Of a stretch of DNA of 64,000 nucleotides, positions 33,971-45,940 are shown one piece after another. The notes below the pieces were generated by a model. The model did not search any database. It was not told the origin of the DNA and saw only the letters and a list, made by a program, of their open reading frames with translations. Within the stretch, counting starts at the first letter, position 1; each line of letters begins with the position of its first letter. The stretch lies in the NCBI GenBank assembly GCA_023512835.1, contig CM042089.1, forward strand, positions 52,447,427-52,511,426, in the 5' to 3' direction. The position numbers and the translations under genes were made by a program. The stretch is from Taxillus chinensis (Eukaryota; Streptophyta; Magnoliopsida; Santalales; Loranthaceae).

Positions 33971-35967
33971 TGTAGGTCCGAAAGTGAGTCTAGAGGGGGG
34001 GGGGTGAATAGACTTTCTTCGTGCGTGGAAGTTAGACTGTTTGCTGGTATGTGTTACTTCTAAAGATAACTATGCTAGAAGTATTTATGGAGAAGATGAC
34101 AGTAGTAATTTCAGTGATAATGTGAGTTATGAACTATCAGATAAATCTGAGATGTAGTAAATGCTCCTTGTTCACAGATCTCAGTTGTGTAAGGAATGGT
34201 CTGTGATAGTTTTGATTGTGAAAATCAACACTGAGGTTAGACTAGATAATCGTGCTGAATCTTGGATGAACAAGAGTATATGATGATTCACAAAGTTTGA
34301 TCTTGATCTTGGTTCAACACGGCACACAACACTTAGAAGTTCTTTCTCTCGGAGTCTCTCTCTCTAGTGTTTGAACTCTTGCTTGAATTCTACAAAAGAT
34401 TATTTTCTTAATGTGTGTCAGAATCCTCTTTTATTGTGTTCTGTGTATTCCACGCTTTTAGAGAAAGAGGTTGACTCCTGATTTTCTCGTTAAGTATATG
34501 AGAATATATTTTAAGTTTAAAGTGTTGTGCGCCTTGTTGTCCATCCCGACAAACTAACTTCCCACCACTGGATATGCGGGATGTGAGGGGATGGGTTGAT
34601 CTGCTCTGATTTGCAGATCTGTTGCCCATGTTGCGCAGTTGCACGCCCATACTTATGCAGTTAATCTTGGTTGTTCATCCGTGGAGGGTAGTTTGTAGCA
34701 ATTAATGCGACATTAACTGTGCTCCAACTGCTCGAGACGGCACAGGCTTACTATACAAACCCTAGCTAAAGATATCGTTAAGTGAATATGCATAGGGTTG
34801 TAAGCATGCCTTGATGGTGGGTGCCTCGTAGGTTTGGTGACTCGAAGGTTTCAGTTAGAGCTTGTCGAAGTTGCGGAAGCTTGCTTCAAGCTTTACAGTG
34901 TTGATATCTGCGAGTCTACGACTCACATATCTTCGAGCCGTCGAAGCTAGAGTTTAAGTTAGATTAAGTCTTTTGTGTCACTCTATTAACTATAAGTCTA
35001 TTACTCTGCGAGTCTACGACTATACGAGTCTGCGACTATCCTAATGGCTCTTAGAGTGACTTCTTCATAGTGCGCCTAATCTACCCATTGTTACAACTGT
35101 GAGTCTACGACCCTAACTCTATGGATCTACGACCTTCGGGTTTCTCAGTTTATTTTACTTGACTAAGAGGCTTTTCGACTCTACGAGTCTTCAACCTTGA
35201 AAATCTTCGACTCTACGAGTCTTAGACTTTACATTTCTTCCTTAGCCTTTCGTAGTTTCTCATGCACTGAGTTTTCTTATTCTACGAGTCTTCGACTCTA
35301 CGGCTACGTCCCTTCACCTATAACTCTTTGCCTTCATGATCTTCGAGTCTATGATGTGTATGACAAGTTCTTTAACTTACCTATATCCCATGAGTCTACG
35401 ACTCTATGAACCTTGAGTCTACGACTCTACGACTCTCGAGTTACAGTTTCATTTTAGTTGGTCAGTCTTTTTGGCTTCGACTCTTCGACCTTCGACCTAC
35501 GAGTCTGTGAGTCTTGTTTTCTTAATAGTGTTTTAAGGCTTCGACTCTACGACCCTTGAGTCTACGAGTCTAGTGGTACTTTAAGTTCTGTTAAGTGACA
35601 TGAGCGCTCTAGGGGCTCTACAGTTCTACGGGCTTTGAGTCTTCGAGTTATTTAAGTTTGGTTACTGTTCTTTAAAATTCTTCGACTCTATGAGTCTCTG
35701 AATTTAATTATCGCTTACAGTAACACTCTTTTTTCCGCACTGCAACTCTACGAACTTCGACCCTAGATCTACGAGTCACAATGTGTTCTGTCACAAATAT
35801 GCTTCGAGTCTCTAGACCCTATGAGTCTACGAGCCTCTCGCCCAGATGTCCTGTAACAGATTTACTTGTACTAACTTTGACTCTTCGACCCTATGACCCT
35901 TCGAATCTACGAGTCTCAAGACTTAGACTGTATCTCGGCAGCTTCATCAAATCCTATATATCCAACA
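33971..35967 (-). repeat. 3' LTR of element C
   Basis: 1,997 bp. On the minus strand it runs from TGTTGGATATATAGG to CGGACCTACA. About half of it (34900-35930) is an irregular array of TACGAGTC and CGACTC motifs. Two older truncated relatives lie immediately to the left. Confidence 0.82.
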
Positions 35968-35977
35968 ATCTGCCCCT
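35968..35977 (-). other. polypurine tract of element C
   Basis: AGGGGCAGAT on the minus strand, touching the LTR start. Further GGGGGAG tracts lie at 36195-36222. Confidence 0.75.
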
Positions 35978-36379
35978 ATTTAATGTAAGCTAACAATCGG
36001 TGAAAATCATGAAGTCTGATACTATGATTCTTCTTTTGGGCATTTTTAAGTTAACAGAACATATCTTTGCATATGAAAAATTTGGAGGAGATTCAAATTA
36101 CGAAAATTTTCACACTCCTCTCCCCCATAGGCATGAATTTCTTCATTAGCTGCCTTCTGTCGAAGATAACTTATAACTTCCCTTACGACCTTGCTCCCCC
36201 TGAGAGATACTCCCCCTTTTTGGGGTGAGGAACAAGCACCAGAACATAAGGGAGCAACACAAGACATTATAGGACAGTAGGCAACAAATTAAAGATATAA
36301 ACAAAAAGTAACTGAGAGAGAATAAATACACAGAAATGGGAAAGAAGGACAGTGTACAATTAAATAGAGTACAAGACAG

Positions 36380-39340
36380 TTACGGTTTAAAGTCAGAATA
36401 TTTTACACTTTGCGAAAATAGAAAAACAGTGGCTTGCTCACATAGGAGTTGAGCAGTAGTCAGATGTAACGAGGCGGCTCGACTGCTCACACGATCGAAT
36501 TCGGGCACGAGGGTAGGGAAGCCAGTGGTGGTCAGGATGCGAATATAGTGGCATACATAGAAACCACAGCTATGAGCATCATCCTGAGTAGGAACGCCTT
36601 GCTTAACTCGAGTAATCTCCATCGGTTTTGAAAGAGGATAGCCACCACACCCATACGGATATCCCTTCATGTCATGCGTGAGGGTGCGATTGAATTCATG
36701 GAGTAGTAGAGTAGTGGGCTTGGAGTCAAAGATGATGATCCTCTAGTTTTTGAAGTCGATGTCGAGAAGAAACCAGTGTGGGGATGTCGATAGGTAGGGG
36801 ACGAGCACATGGTCGACTTCGTTCCATAGACGGAAGGAGTTCTCATTTTTGCGACCCTGAATAATCTCGATCATTGAGGCATCATCAATGAGATGAGCCT
36901 GCATAATAGGCAGACAGAGCTCCACATGGGTATCTTGGCGAATATTGAGAGGAAGCTTCGCCAGATAGGACTTTTGGGCAAAGATTAACTGTGTCATCTC
37001 AACATTATCCATTTCTTCACCATCGTGTAGTAACGACATAGTTCGGGCCCAGTGAAGAATGCTTTGTAGCCATAAGTCTGCATGGTGGTGTCCCCAGCAA
37101 CATAGCTATTGAAAACGGCAAGTTCAGCTGGGCTGGCTCCGGTAGTGACAGTATGCAGTGGTACCATCATTTTAGCGGCTAGCTTAGTAGGTGAAGCTGG
37201 CATGGAGGCCTCAGCCGGAGTTGGATGGGTCATTGAGGGACCAGGCTAAGTTGAGGATGAGGTTTGGCCTGGAGCAGTAGGATGCTTCTTCATACGTGTC
37301 CCAATGGGCGCATCATCATCATCATCATCGAGTCTGTGAGTACAGTGGCTCTATGCGCACGCTTTCGCCCACGGGCATAGGTAGCTTCCTGTCGCGGTTG
37401 TGGAGGAAGAGCATGAGTTTTAGTAGGACTAGGAGCCGGATCATCAATGGGAACTGGCTCAGGTCGACCCTCAGATGTCTTTTGAGGTGGCTTCATGGTG
37501 AGAGTGATCTCTCCACGATCTAGCAGCCTGCACGCTTCAAAAATAGGACCCATCATTTTAAGAAATCCCTCATGTTGATTCTTGTATGCCTCCTTTATGT
37601 CTTCACTATGGTCCTCAAGGCGTTTAAATCCATCAGTGCTTATTTTGATGAGGGATTCCAGCTCACTCTTGACCTTTTGTAATTCAAAGTCAGAGAGTTT
37701 AACCTCAGTCCGGAGCTTCTCCATTCCCTCCTCCACTGCAGAGAACAGCCCCTCGACTGCTTGAATGGTAGGTGTGAAATTGAACAATCTAGAAGTGGTC
37801 AGCTTTTCCAATACTTTATCAGCAATGCGATCCACTTCCTCAGCAGTTAGAGAGCGTGAGTGAGACGTAGAAGCCAATGGAATGGCTGAAGGGATGTGGA
37901 AGGTTAAGTCCTCACTCCTCTGAGTGACCACTTGATGAGTCTCCGGTTCAAGTGGAGTGGCCATCTCAGGTACCTCTACATGCTCAGGAGCATGTGGTAC
38001 TTCCTCTGCATTTGAGTCACTTTCTGCTTCAACAATAGGTGTTTCCTCTTCTTCCTCAGCATTCACAGCTATCTCCGCATCATGGGGAGTTGATGTGCTA
38101 GGTGCTTCGCCCATGATAGGAGATGGGGCAACCATCGAAACTGCTTCCAGAGTGTCTCTCCTCACAAGACCCTATTCTACCATCCAGCTAATCAGTTGGT
38201 CTCTGTCCACCATCTGCTTTCTAAGGCTATCCAAGCCTTCTTCAATTCAGCGAGGGTCATATGAGCTTTGGTATACTCAACATAAAAATCTTCTAGCTCA
38301 GACTCCCCGATAGAGCTTAATAGTACAGGTGTTGTACCCCTAACCTCTGGGTTTCCTGAACCGACGACTGTCCTCCAGTTGCAGGCTCTCTTACCTTTGC
38401 AGTGTCACTAGGCATATAAGCTGGTTGAGCATCCTCAAGTGTAGGATCAGTGGGGAGACAGGTCCTTACAATATTCTCCACCACTTCAGTTATATGAGCC
38501 ATTGCGGCAGATGCAGAGGAAGCTCGAGTGGTCTGGGGAACAGGTGCCGATTGACGTGGTTTAGGAGCTGGGGCTCTAGCAGAACTGGCAGTGTCCTCAG
38601 TGAGACTTCTCATACTCGACCCAGGCCTTTTCATAGGCTTAATCTCTAGCCTCCCATCTTCGTATATGCTCTTGAAGATAAACTTGGTTGGTAGTGGTAC
38701 CGCAGGTCGGTGACTGAACACGTCAGGGTGAAGGAACCTTAGGACTTTAGTAAGAAGTAATCCAAAGTGCCACTTCTTGCTCTTGATCATATTGTGTAGC
38801 TGAGTTCCCCAATCTATTCTTCTTCCTTACAGTACACTACACATGATCTTCATCTGCTCATGGCTTGCAGAGTCATGAGCAGTCTTCTTGCACATTAGGC
38901 ACTATCTGGTCACTATGAGAGTCGCTAGTGCCTGACCGGAGAACCCAATTTTTAGGGCTCCCTGTCCTTGCTTTCCAGGGTTGGAATACCCCAAAAAAGA
39001 CTTACACTGTTCTCTGGAGAGACTGGGTAAAGGTTCAAAGTTACCTTTAGGGAGTGGAAGTGCATTGCGAAGCGTTTTGGCTAAGACCCGAATCTCCACT
39101 CCTTGTACTATTCCCACCACGTCGTCTCCAGAGATCACCAAGGTCTCGTGAAATTCCGAGACGTCTTCTACCAGCACATCTTGCATCCCAACATACGGAT
39201 GCAATCCTAGATTTATCGAGGCGATTTCTGGACTCGCCCAGCCAGCTGACCTTCGCGTCGCCTATGGCTTCCCAGTCGACAATGAAGCCCGAGACAATTT
39301 CGCCTAGTCCTTCTGCCATCAATGAGATGGGTCCTGCCAT
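36380..39340 (-). pseudogene. PTP-Ulp1 ORF of element C
   Basis: Starts at the ATG at 39340 (MAGPISLMAEGLG). The N-terminal part has SGFIVDWEAIG and, after a frameshift near 39200, VGIVQGVEIRVLAKTL, matching NVLDWEILE and GEVQGVLISISPAM of the Athila ORF. RRIDWGTQLHNMI (about 38780-38820) matches HIDWAAEIFKL. A Ser/Pro-rich and acidic linker, a coiled coil (about 37560-37780) and a basic RGRKRAHR follow. The Ulp1-like domain (36380-37233) has VLVPYLS then HWFLLDID (His at 36776-36778), FDSK (Asp near 36725-36727), and Gln (36584-36586) with Cys (36566-36568) in QDDAHSCGFYVC. Apart from indels, a single TAG (36743-36745) interrupts the protease domain. Enzyme activity is not shown. Confidence 0.75.
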
Positions 39341-39408
39341 AGAGGTTGAAGAGAGAGAAAGAGACACTCGTAGAGAGAGATTGTAAGGTTCGAAGGTGGT
39401 CAGAGGAG

Positions 39409-39466
<58 letters not shown>

Positions 39467-39760
39467 AGAGGATCGAAGAGAGGGATGGAGCGATTAGGGT
39501 TAGGGTTCGAGTGTGAAAACGAAGAACGTACCTTTGGGCTCCGTCTCTATTAGTGACTTATATATGAGGTGGGAAGTGTACCGTAGAAGTCACATACTCT
39601 GTCGGTTCGTCTTCAAGGTCCACGTCCTGTTCTTTGACCTGTCTCTTTATTTTTCGGATCCACCCGTTGGAGTACTCAAGCAATGAGTGCACGTCACCCC
39701 TTGTGTTGGTGTATTTTGAATTTTAAGTGCATGGTAGCGTGCTGACATGTCTTCGACACT
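39341..39760 (-). promoter_or_regulatory. leader of the element C ORF: GA run, telo-box, TATA-like
   Basis: Upstream of the ATG on the minus strand are an AT run (TATATATATA near 39411-39421), a (CT)n run (39422-39462) and CCCTAACCCTAA (about 39497-39510). The combination of CT/GA run and telo-box also occurs in the Tekay LTR leaders. The block is cut at 39760 by Tekay-2. Confidence 0.45.
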
Positions 39761-41090
39761 TGTCACGCCCTGAATTTCCAACCTGAGGAAACCAGTTCGT
39801 GACCCCCTTTACCCACCTGGTGGGCAAGGAGTTGAGATTAATTCCACACAGGACTTTACGCACATTCACAATAAATATCCACAAAAACAAAATCATATTA
39901 TTAATAATTTCAAACCACAATTAAGTGTTTACAAACCAAACATTGCCTTTATTACAGTCAAAACCCTTTTACAATCTTTCCCCACTGGGGTTACATCATT
40001 TTCCACTAGGAGTGCAAAGTCCCACAAAACATCATAACACAAAATAACATTTAAACAAAGCAACATGCCAGAACTGTCTTCCACCTTGGTATCCCCACCT
40101 AACGCCTGTAGGTCTCAGAAAGAAAAGAAACACAATAGGAGGGGTGAGCAACCACAGCTCAGTAAGGATCATGTCTCCCCAACCCATCCAATGCTCCTAG
40201 CACCTACATGTCAACGTGTACTGGTGCAATGTCGTGATACAAGTATGTACAGGTTTTATTCAACTTAAATAAATATGACAGCATACAAACCACAAGGGCA
40301 AATACAACTATTTCAAGCTCCACGGCCACACAGGCCCACGTCCACAGCCACACAGGCTCACAATCATAGCCACACAGGCCTATAATCAGCCACACAAGCT
40401 CACAATCAGCCACACATCCTCACAACCAGCCACACAGGCTCCACAATCAGCCACACAGGCTCACAACCAGCCACACGGGCTCACAACTAGCCACACAGGC
40501 ACACAACCAGCCACACAGGCTCACAACTAGCCACCCAGGCATATAATCAAACACATAACATGCATCTCAACCACACAGGCATAAAATCAAACACATAGCA
40601 TGCATCTCAGCCATACAGGCATAAAATCAAGCACATAGCATGCATCTCAGCCACACAGGCATAAAATCAAACACATAACATACATCTCAGCCACACAGGC
40701 ATATAATCAAATATATTTCCCCCCGGAAACCTCAAGGTTTCCCCACGTGAACCTATAACGGAACGAAGCCTAACGAACAATACAGACATTCCAAACGGCC
40801 TCTAAGACCCACTACCACACAACGAATCCCAAGAGTTCACACCAAATAAAATATGCCATTGAAAGCCAACATCCATATAGAAGATCACACCTATATGGAT
40901 TTACATATATATATTATAACAACAATGACAATACTCTACAAATCATCCACCACAAGGCCTCACCCCGGAATGGGACTAGAAGAGACAGAGCCCCTACCTC
41001 AAAAGGTTCCTCCTTGCTCTTGCTCCCACGATAGACATCGTCCACCCACGCGAGTCACCCGACCAGTAGCGCTCAAGAACTCTCTCTCTT

Positions 41091-41140
<50 letters not shown>

Positions 41141-41608
41141 GGCTAACAACAAAAACCCTAAACCTAAAACAAAGAGAGCTCCTCCTTATATAGACCTCAC
41201 TTATCAAAACGACGTAGTTTTGATAAATGAAATCCCATCGTCAAAATGACGTAGTTTTGATAAATGAAATCTCACCATCAAAACGATGTAGTTTTGATAA
41301 ATGAAACACACCATCAAAACGACGTAGCTTTGATAAATGTAACACTCCCTCGAAGACTCGTTGAACACTGCCTCGAAGATCACCGCCTCGGAGCCTCGTA
41401 GTCGCAGCCTCGAAGATCGCTGGAAACGTGGCCTCGAAGACCTGTCTCGAAGATCAAACCTTTGACCCTCAAACCTTCGAACTTCGACCCTCGGTCTTCG
41501 ACCCTATGACCCAAATCTTCGGGACTTGCACCTTTCGACCCAAGCGTTGGCCCAGGGTACTGTTCATCTTCGTTCCAGCTTGTTCTTCCCAAAACATGGG
41601 TCATTACA
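39761..41608 (-). repeat. 3' LTR of Tekay-2
   Basis: 1,848 bp. It contains a repeat array (40316-40720), a (CT)n run (41083-41136), four ACGT palindromes (about 41196-41335), TATA (minus, near 41190-41200) and a 3'-side stretch of CCTCGAAGA repeats (41350-41480). Confidence 0.88.
40316..40720. repeat. minisatellites in the Tekay-2 LTR
   Basis: Units of about 20 bp (AGCCACACAGGCTCACAACC) at 40316-40545, then about 41-bp units (CATCTCAGCCACACAGGCAT plus 'aaaatcaaacacatagcatg') at 40546-40720. The partner LTR has the same two arrays at about 46940-47420. Confidence 0.85.
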
Positions 41609-41624
41609 TCCTCTCCCCCTTAAG
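41609..41624 (-). other. polypurine tract of Tekay-2
   Basis: CTTAAGGGGGAGAGGA on the minus strand, identical to that of the first Tekay element. Confidence 0.85.
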
Positions 41625-41929
41625 ACTTTTCGTCCTCAAAAAGAAACAACATGCGAGGATTAACAAACACATGCAACCCACTATACAAAACGCAAGCCAC
41701 AACACACAAATAGATCATACACTGCACACAGCACATAACAGGACATACGTCCACAAACTCAAAAAGGCACCACCACAATGCATATAACACATACCCGCAT
41801 GTCACAAATACACATCTCAAATACAAATTAATGTCTAAAAAGGACAATACACAATGCATAAACAACTAGCACAAAAAATCACATCACTATCTCTTGGCCA
41901 ACATCCACCTCCCACCCTCAAGCTTGTTC

Positions 41930-42560
41930 ATCCTCGAACAATTCCGGGTGCTGCTCATGTATCATGGACTCACGTTCCCATGTCTCCTCGTCAATGCCAC
42001 GGTGCTGCCACAGCACACGAACCACAGGAATAGCACGACCACGTAAAAGCTTCTCCCGTCAATCCAGTATATAGATAGGGGCCTCAACAACGAACATGTC
42101 ATCCTCAATGTCCAATGTTCCCCAATCAATCACATGAGTAGGGTCGGGATGATACTTTCTCAACTGGGACACATGGAACACATTGTGCACCCGACTTAAT
42201 CGCGGTGGCAATGCTAATCGGTAGGCCACTGGCCTCACATGATCCAAAACCTCAAAAGGCCCAATAAACCGCGGAGATAGCTTGGAACCTCTTCCAAAGC
42301 GCCGATGTCCATGACGTGGAGAAACACAGAGAAACACATGATCTCCCACAGAAAACGCCAAAGGTCGCCGCCGCTGATCTGCATAAGATTTCTGTCGACT
42401 CTGCGCAGACAACAAGCGCTAACGAATCAACTTGACCTTCTCAGTAGCATCTTGAACCAACTATGGTCCCAAGAGAGCTGCTTCTCCTACCTCAGTCCAA
42501 CACAAAGGTGATCGGCATAGTCTGTCATACAATGCCTCAAAAGGAGCCATCCCAATTGTC
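41930..42560 (-). pseudogene. Tekay-2 integrase C-terminus, chromodomain remnant
   Basis: Only the last part of integrase survives: VGDHVFLCVSPRHGHRR, LSPRFIGPFEVLDHV, RVHNVFHVSQLRKYHPDP. It stops near 42059, with a degraded chromodomain-like tail reaching about 41930. Directly upstream (about 42558) the sequence jumps to the RNase H-integrase linker, so the zinc site and the catalytic core are deleted. Confidence 0.82.
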
Positions 42561-44608
42561 CCTCCCGGACTCGCTGGTATAGCTCAGGTATAACAACAAT
42601 AGGACTCAAGACTGTCCCACCATCACGAGCAATAGGCTCCAACTGCAACATCGCCAACTGCTCCATCAGCTTCCACTCTCTCACTGCCACCTCAGCTTTC
42701 CCTTTCCTGCTTAATGCATCAGGCACGATATTGCCCTTGCCTGGGGTATAGGCAAGAGTAAAATCGAAGGTCTACAAATACTCCACCCATCTCCTCTGCC
42801 TCAGATTCAAGTCCTTCTGAGTAAAGATGTACTGAAAGCTCTTGTGGTCTGAGAACACCACAAACTTTTCCTCCAAGAGATAATGCTGCCAACTCTTCAA
42901 GGCAAAGATGACAGTCGCCAACTCAAGATCGTGAGTAGGGTAATTCTGCTCATGTGGTTTCAACTGCCTTGATCCATAAGCTACCACACTGTGCTCCTGT
43001 ATAAGTATACACCCCAAACCAATCCTAGATGCATCACAATACACCTCATATGGGACGTCCTCCCTAGGTTACCTCAACACAGGTGCAGTGGTCAAACGGG
43101 TCTTGAGAGCCTCAAACACCTGCTGACACTTGTCAGTCCACTCAAACTTCACTCCCTTCCAGGTCAACGCAGTCATAGGAGCCGCCAAACGGGAGAACCC
43201 CTCTACAAAACGACGATAATACCCCGCCAAGCCAAGGAAACTACGAACCTCGAAAACATTGGTTGGCCTCGCCCATGATGATACAGCCTTAATCTTAGCT
43301 GGGTCCACTTTAACCCCCTCAACTGACACTACATGGCCAAAAAAATGGACCTCCTGCATCCAAAACTCACATTTGCTAAACTTAGCAAACAACTGCTGGT
43401 CCCTCAAGGTTTGCAACATTGTTGCCAAATACTTCACATGCTCCCTCTCCGTCTTGGAATACACCAAAATGTCATCTATAAACACTACCACAAACGAATC
43501 CAAGTATGGAGCAAAGACCTGGTTCATCAAATGCATGAACACTGCGGGTGCATTAGTGAGCCCGAAAGGCATCACCACCCACTCATAGTGCCCATACCTG
43601 CACCGAAAAGCAGTCTTAGGGATGTCCTCCTCTCTAACTCTTAACTGGTGATACCCCGATCGCAGATCTATCTTGGAAAACCACTGGGCCCCACTCAACA
43701 AGTCAAACAAGTCATCTATCTGAGGCAATGGATACTTGTTCTTCATAGTTAGCAAGTTCAACTTCCTTTAGTCAATGCAAAGATGAAGCGTACCATCTGT
43801 CTTCTTTGCAAAGAGCAATGGAGCACCCCCAAGGTGAGATACTCGGTCTGATATATTCCTGGTTCACCAACTCTTCTATCTACCTCTGAAGCTCCCTTAA
43901 CTCAGCTGGTCCCATACGATAAGCCACTTTGGAGATCGGACCCGTCCCCGGTACCAACTCAATAGTGAACTCCACACTCCTCTTAGGTGGTAAACTCCTC
44001 AACTCTTCAGGAAAGACATCCTGAAATTGGTCAACAACCGCTGGCCACACCCTTTTTTCCACTTCCCCCTCCTCAGACAAAGTTAGGGCTACCAACCTAT
44101 GGGTAATGGCACCCCACTGGTTCAACACTGGCCCAACTCGACTCACCTCACAATCCCACTCCCCCTGCAGGGTGCAAGAAACCATCGCAGGTGACACGAA
44201 TGATACACGATGCCGATAACAATCTATCTTGGCTTAGAAAGCCATAATCCAATCCATACCCAAAATCAGATCAAACGTCCTCAATGGCATCACATACAAA
44301 TTGAAGCTAAGCTCCACATCTCCTATGGTTAACACACAGTCATGGCATACACGTCGCACCTCAATCATACCTCCCACCGGAGACTCCATAACTAGGGTTC
44401 TCTCTACCTCAACACATACTAACCTCAAGCCATCAATCCCAAGCTCAGCAACAAATGAACATGATGCACCCGTATCGAAAAGAATAGAAGCAAGCGTACG
44501 AGAGATCAAAAGGATACCTCGAACCACTAATGGTTCTGCCCCACCCTCCGCCGGTGGAGGTGGTAGCTCAGCCTCCTCCTGGGGTATTGCATTCAGCGCA
44601 AACACCAT
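42487..44608 (-). pseudogene. pol: Tekay-2 protease, RT and RNase H fragments
   Basis: Blocks: protease 44234-44608 (FDTGASCSF, ILGMDWIMAF), linker 43880-44197, RT 43069-43761 ([31 protein letters not shown]), RNase H 42772-43044 ([21 protein letters not shown]), and 42487-42726 with DALSRKG and the start of the linker. Catalytic residues are recognisable. Nonsense codons or indels separate every block, including a stretch near 43770-43880 where the conserved RT entry is scrambled. Confidence 0.85.
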
Positions 44609-44619
44609 CCCTTGGCCCG

Positions 44620-45940
44620 TGCCACTGGTCGGCTAACCCACTGGGTGGTTCCCGCCCTAACTACCTCCAGTATCAGTCTGCTGCCACTCCGGTCTCCCCT
44701 GAGGTTGGATCTGACTGGATCCTGCCTGACTAGCCTGCCACTGATGAGCTGGTCTCTCTGCTGGTGCCCGAAACCTGGCATCACTCCTCATGCTGGATGC
44801 CATGTCTCCTGCTCCCTTGTTGTTGCTCTTGCAAACTCGGCTCAAATGACCTTCTCGTCCACAGCTCTTGTAGTGCCAATCCTTCTTGGGACACTCCCTC
44901 TTGACATGGCCTTGCTCCCCACAACAATAACAACCGTTGGGGAGACCCCTTGCTGAACCTCCCTTCCTGCTGCCACCAAAGGTGAACCTCCCTGGGTTCA
45001 TTGAGGGTTGACCCCTGTTGCAGAAGGAACTGCTACCTCCCTCCTCTATCTTGGGCCTCTTGGGCCCTGTATCACGATCAGACCCACCCTGTAACTGTTG
45101 ACCCTGATGGGCTTACCTCCCATCATCAAGCTCTCTCTCAGCTATACGGGCTATCTCAACAACCTCAACATACATCCTCAAATGCAGTATCGCTACCCTT
45201 TGCCTAAGGGCTGACCTGAGACCCAAGGTGAACTTGTGGGCCTTTAGGTCCTCCCTTGCCATAGTCTCGGGAGCAAATCTACTCAAGCTCTGAAACTCCC
45301 GCTCATACTCGGGCACTGTCTTCGACCCCTGCCTCAGGCTGCCGAATTCCTCCCTCTTTTGCCACCTCAATGACTCAGGGAAGAACTCATCATGGAAGAG
45401 TTGCAGGAGCTCGTCCCATAACATAAACTGCACTTCACGGCTTCCCGCGACACTTTGCCACCACTCCAAAGCATTCCCCTCTAGTTGCCGAATGGCCAGC
45501 CTCGCCTTATCCTCCTCCCGGGGTAGGAGAAAGGAAAGCACATGCTCGATCTGCCTCAACCAATGCTCAACCACCACAGGATCCACTTCTCCCTTGAACC
45601 TCAGAGGCTATGCCATTCGGAACCTCGTCACAATGTCATCCTCTGCACGGTGCATGGGTTCGCCACCCAGCGAACTCTCACGCTCACAAGGTAACTCCCC
45701 CACTGGTGGTGGCGGTGGTGGTGGCACCACCTGCTGTGCTGCCATCTCACAGCGCACTTCCTCCCGCACCTCTTGCCGGATTCCCTCCCTTAGCTCTTGG
45801 ACTTCCTGTCGGATGCCCTCTCGTAGCTGTGCCAACAACAACTCATTTCCCCCAGCAGGCTGTCCTGCACCTGGACCCTCATGGGCAGATGACTCATCAG
45901 CCACTATCCCGGATGCACGCGTCACTCTCCTCGGTGGCAT
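44620..45940 (-). pseudogene. gag: Tekay-2 gag
   Basis: Starts MPPRRVTRASG at 45940. The N-terminal part keeps an unbroken coiled stretch with a duplicated ELREGIRQEV motif and a Pro run. The capsid core lies at 45113-45586 (EHWLRQIEHVLSF, FFPESLRWQKREEF). The nucleocapsid block (44657-45001) has two half-knuckles: CYCCGEQGHVKREC, and a CCHC site that has lost its first Cys (HYKSCGREGHLSRVC). Frame breaks near 45600 and 45110 inactivate it. Confidence 0.83.

Larger units (their letters stand above)
33971..39760 (-). mobile_element. element C: copia-like LTR element with a PTP-Ulp1 ORF, no polymerase seen
   Basis: A 3' LTR (33971-35967) is preceded in transcript order by a polypurine tract and, upstream, by GGGGGAG motifs (36195-36222) typical of SIRE-type copia elements. 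The LTR 3' end (CTATTCACCCCC...CTCTAGAC) resembles that of the copia LTR at 4464. The only coding content in the 3.8 kb of visible interior is a PTP-Ulp1 ORF. The 5' part is cut off by Tekay-2 at 39761 and would resume outside the window, so whether pol exists further upstream is unknown. Confidence 0.7.

Noticed and set aside
36380..39340. Ulp1 ORF as part of a Mutator-like DNA transposon
   Set aside because: Some plant MULEs carry Ulp1 domains, but there is no transposase and no long terminal inverted repeats. An LTR with a polypurine tract lies directly downstream, so the LTR-element reading is preferred, though not proven.
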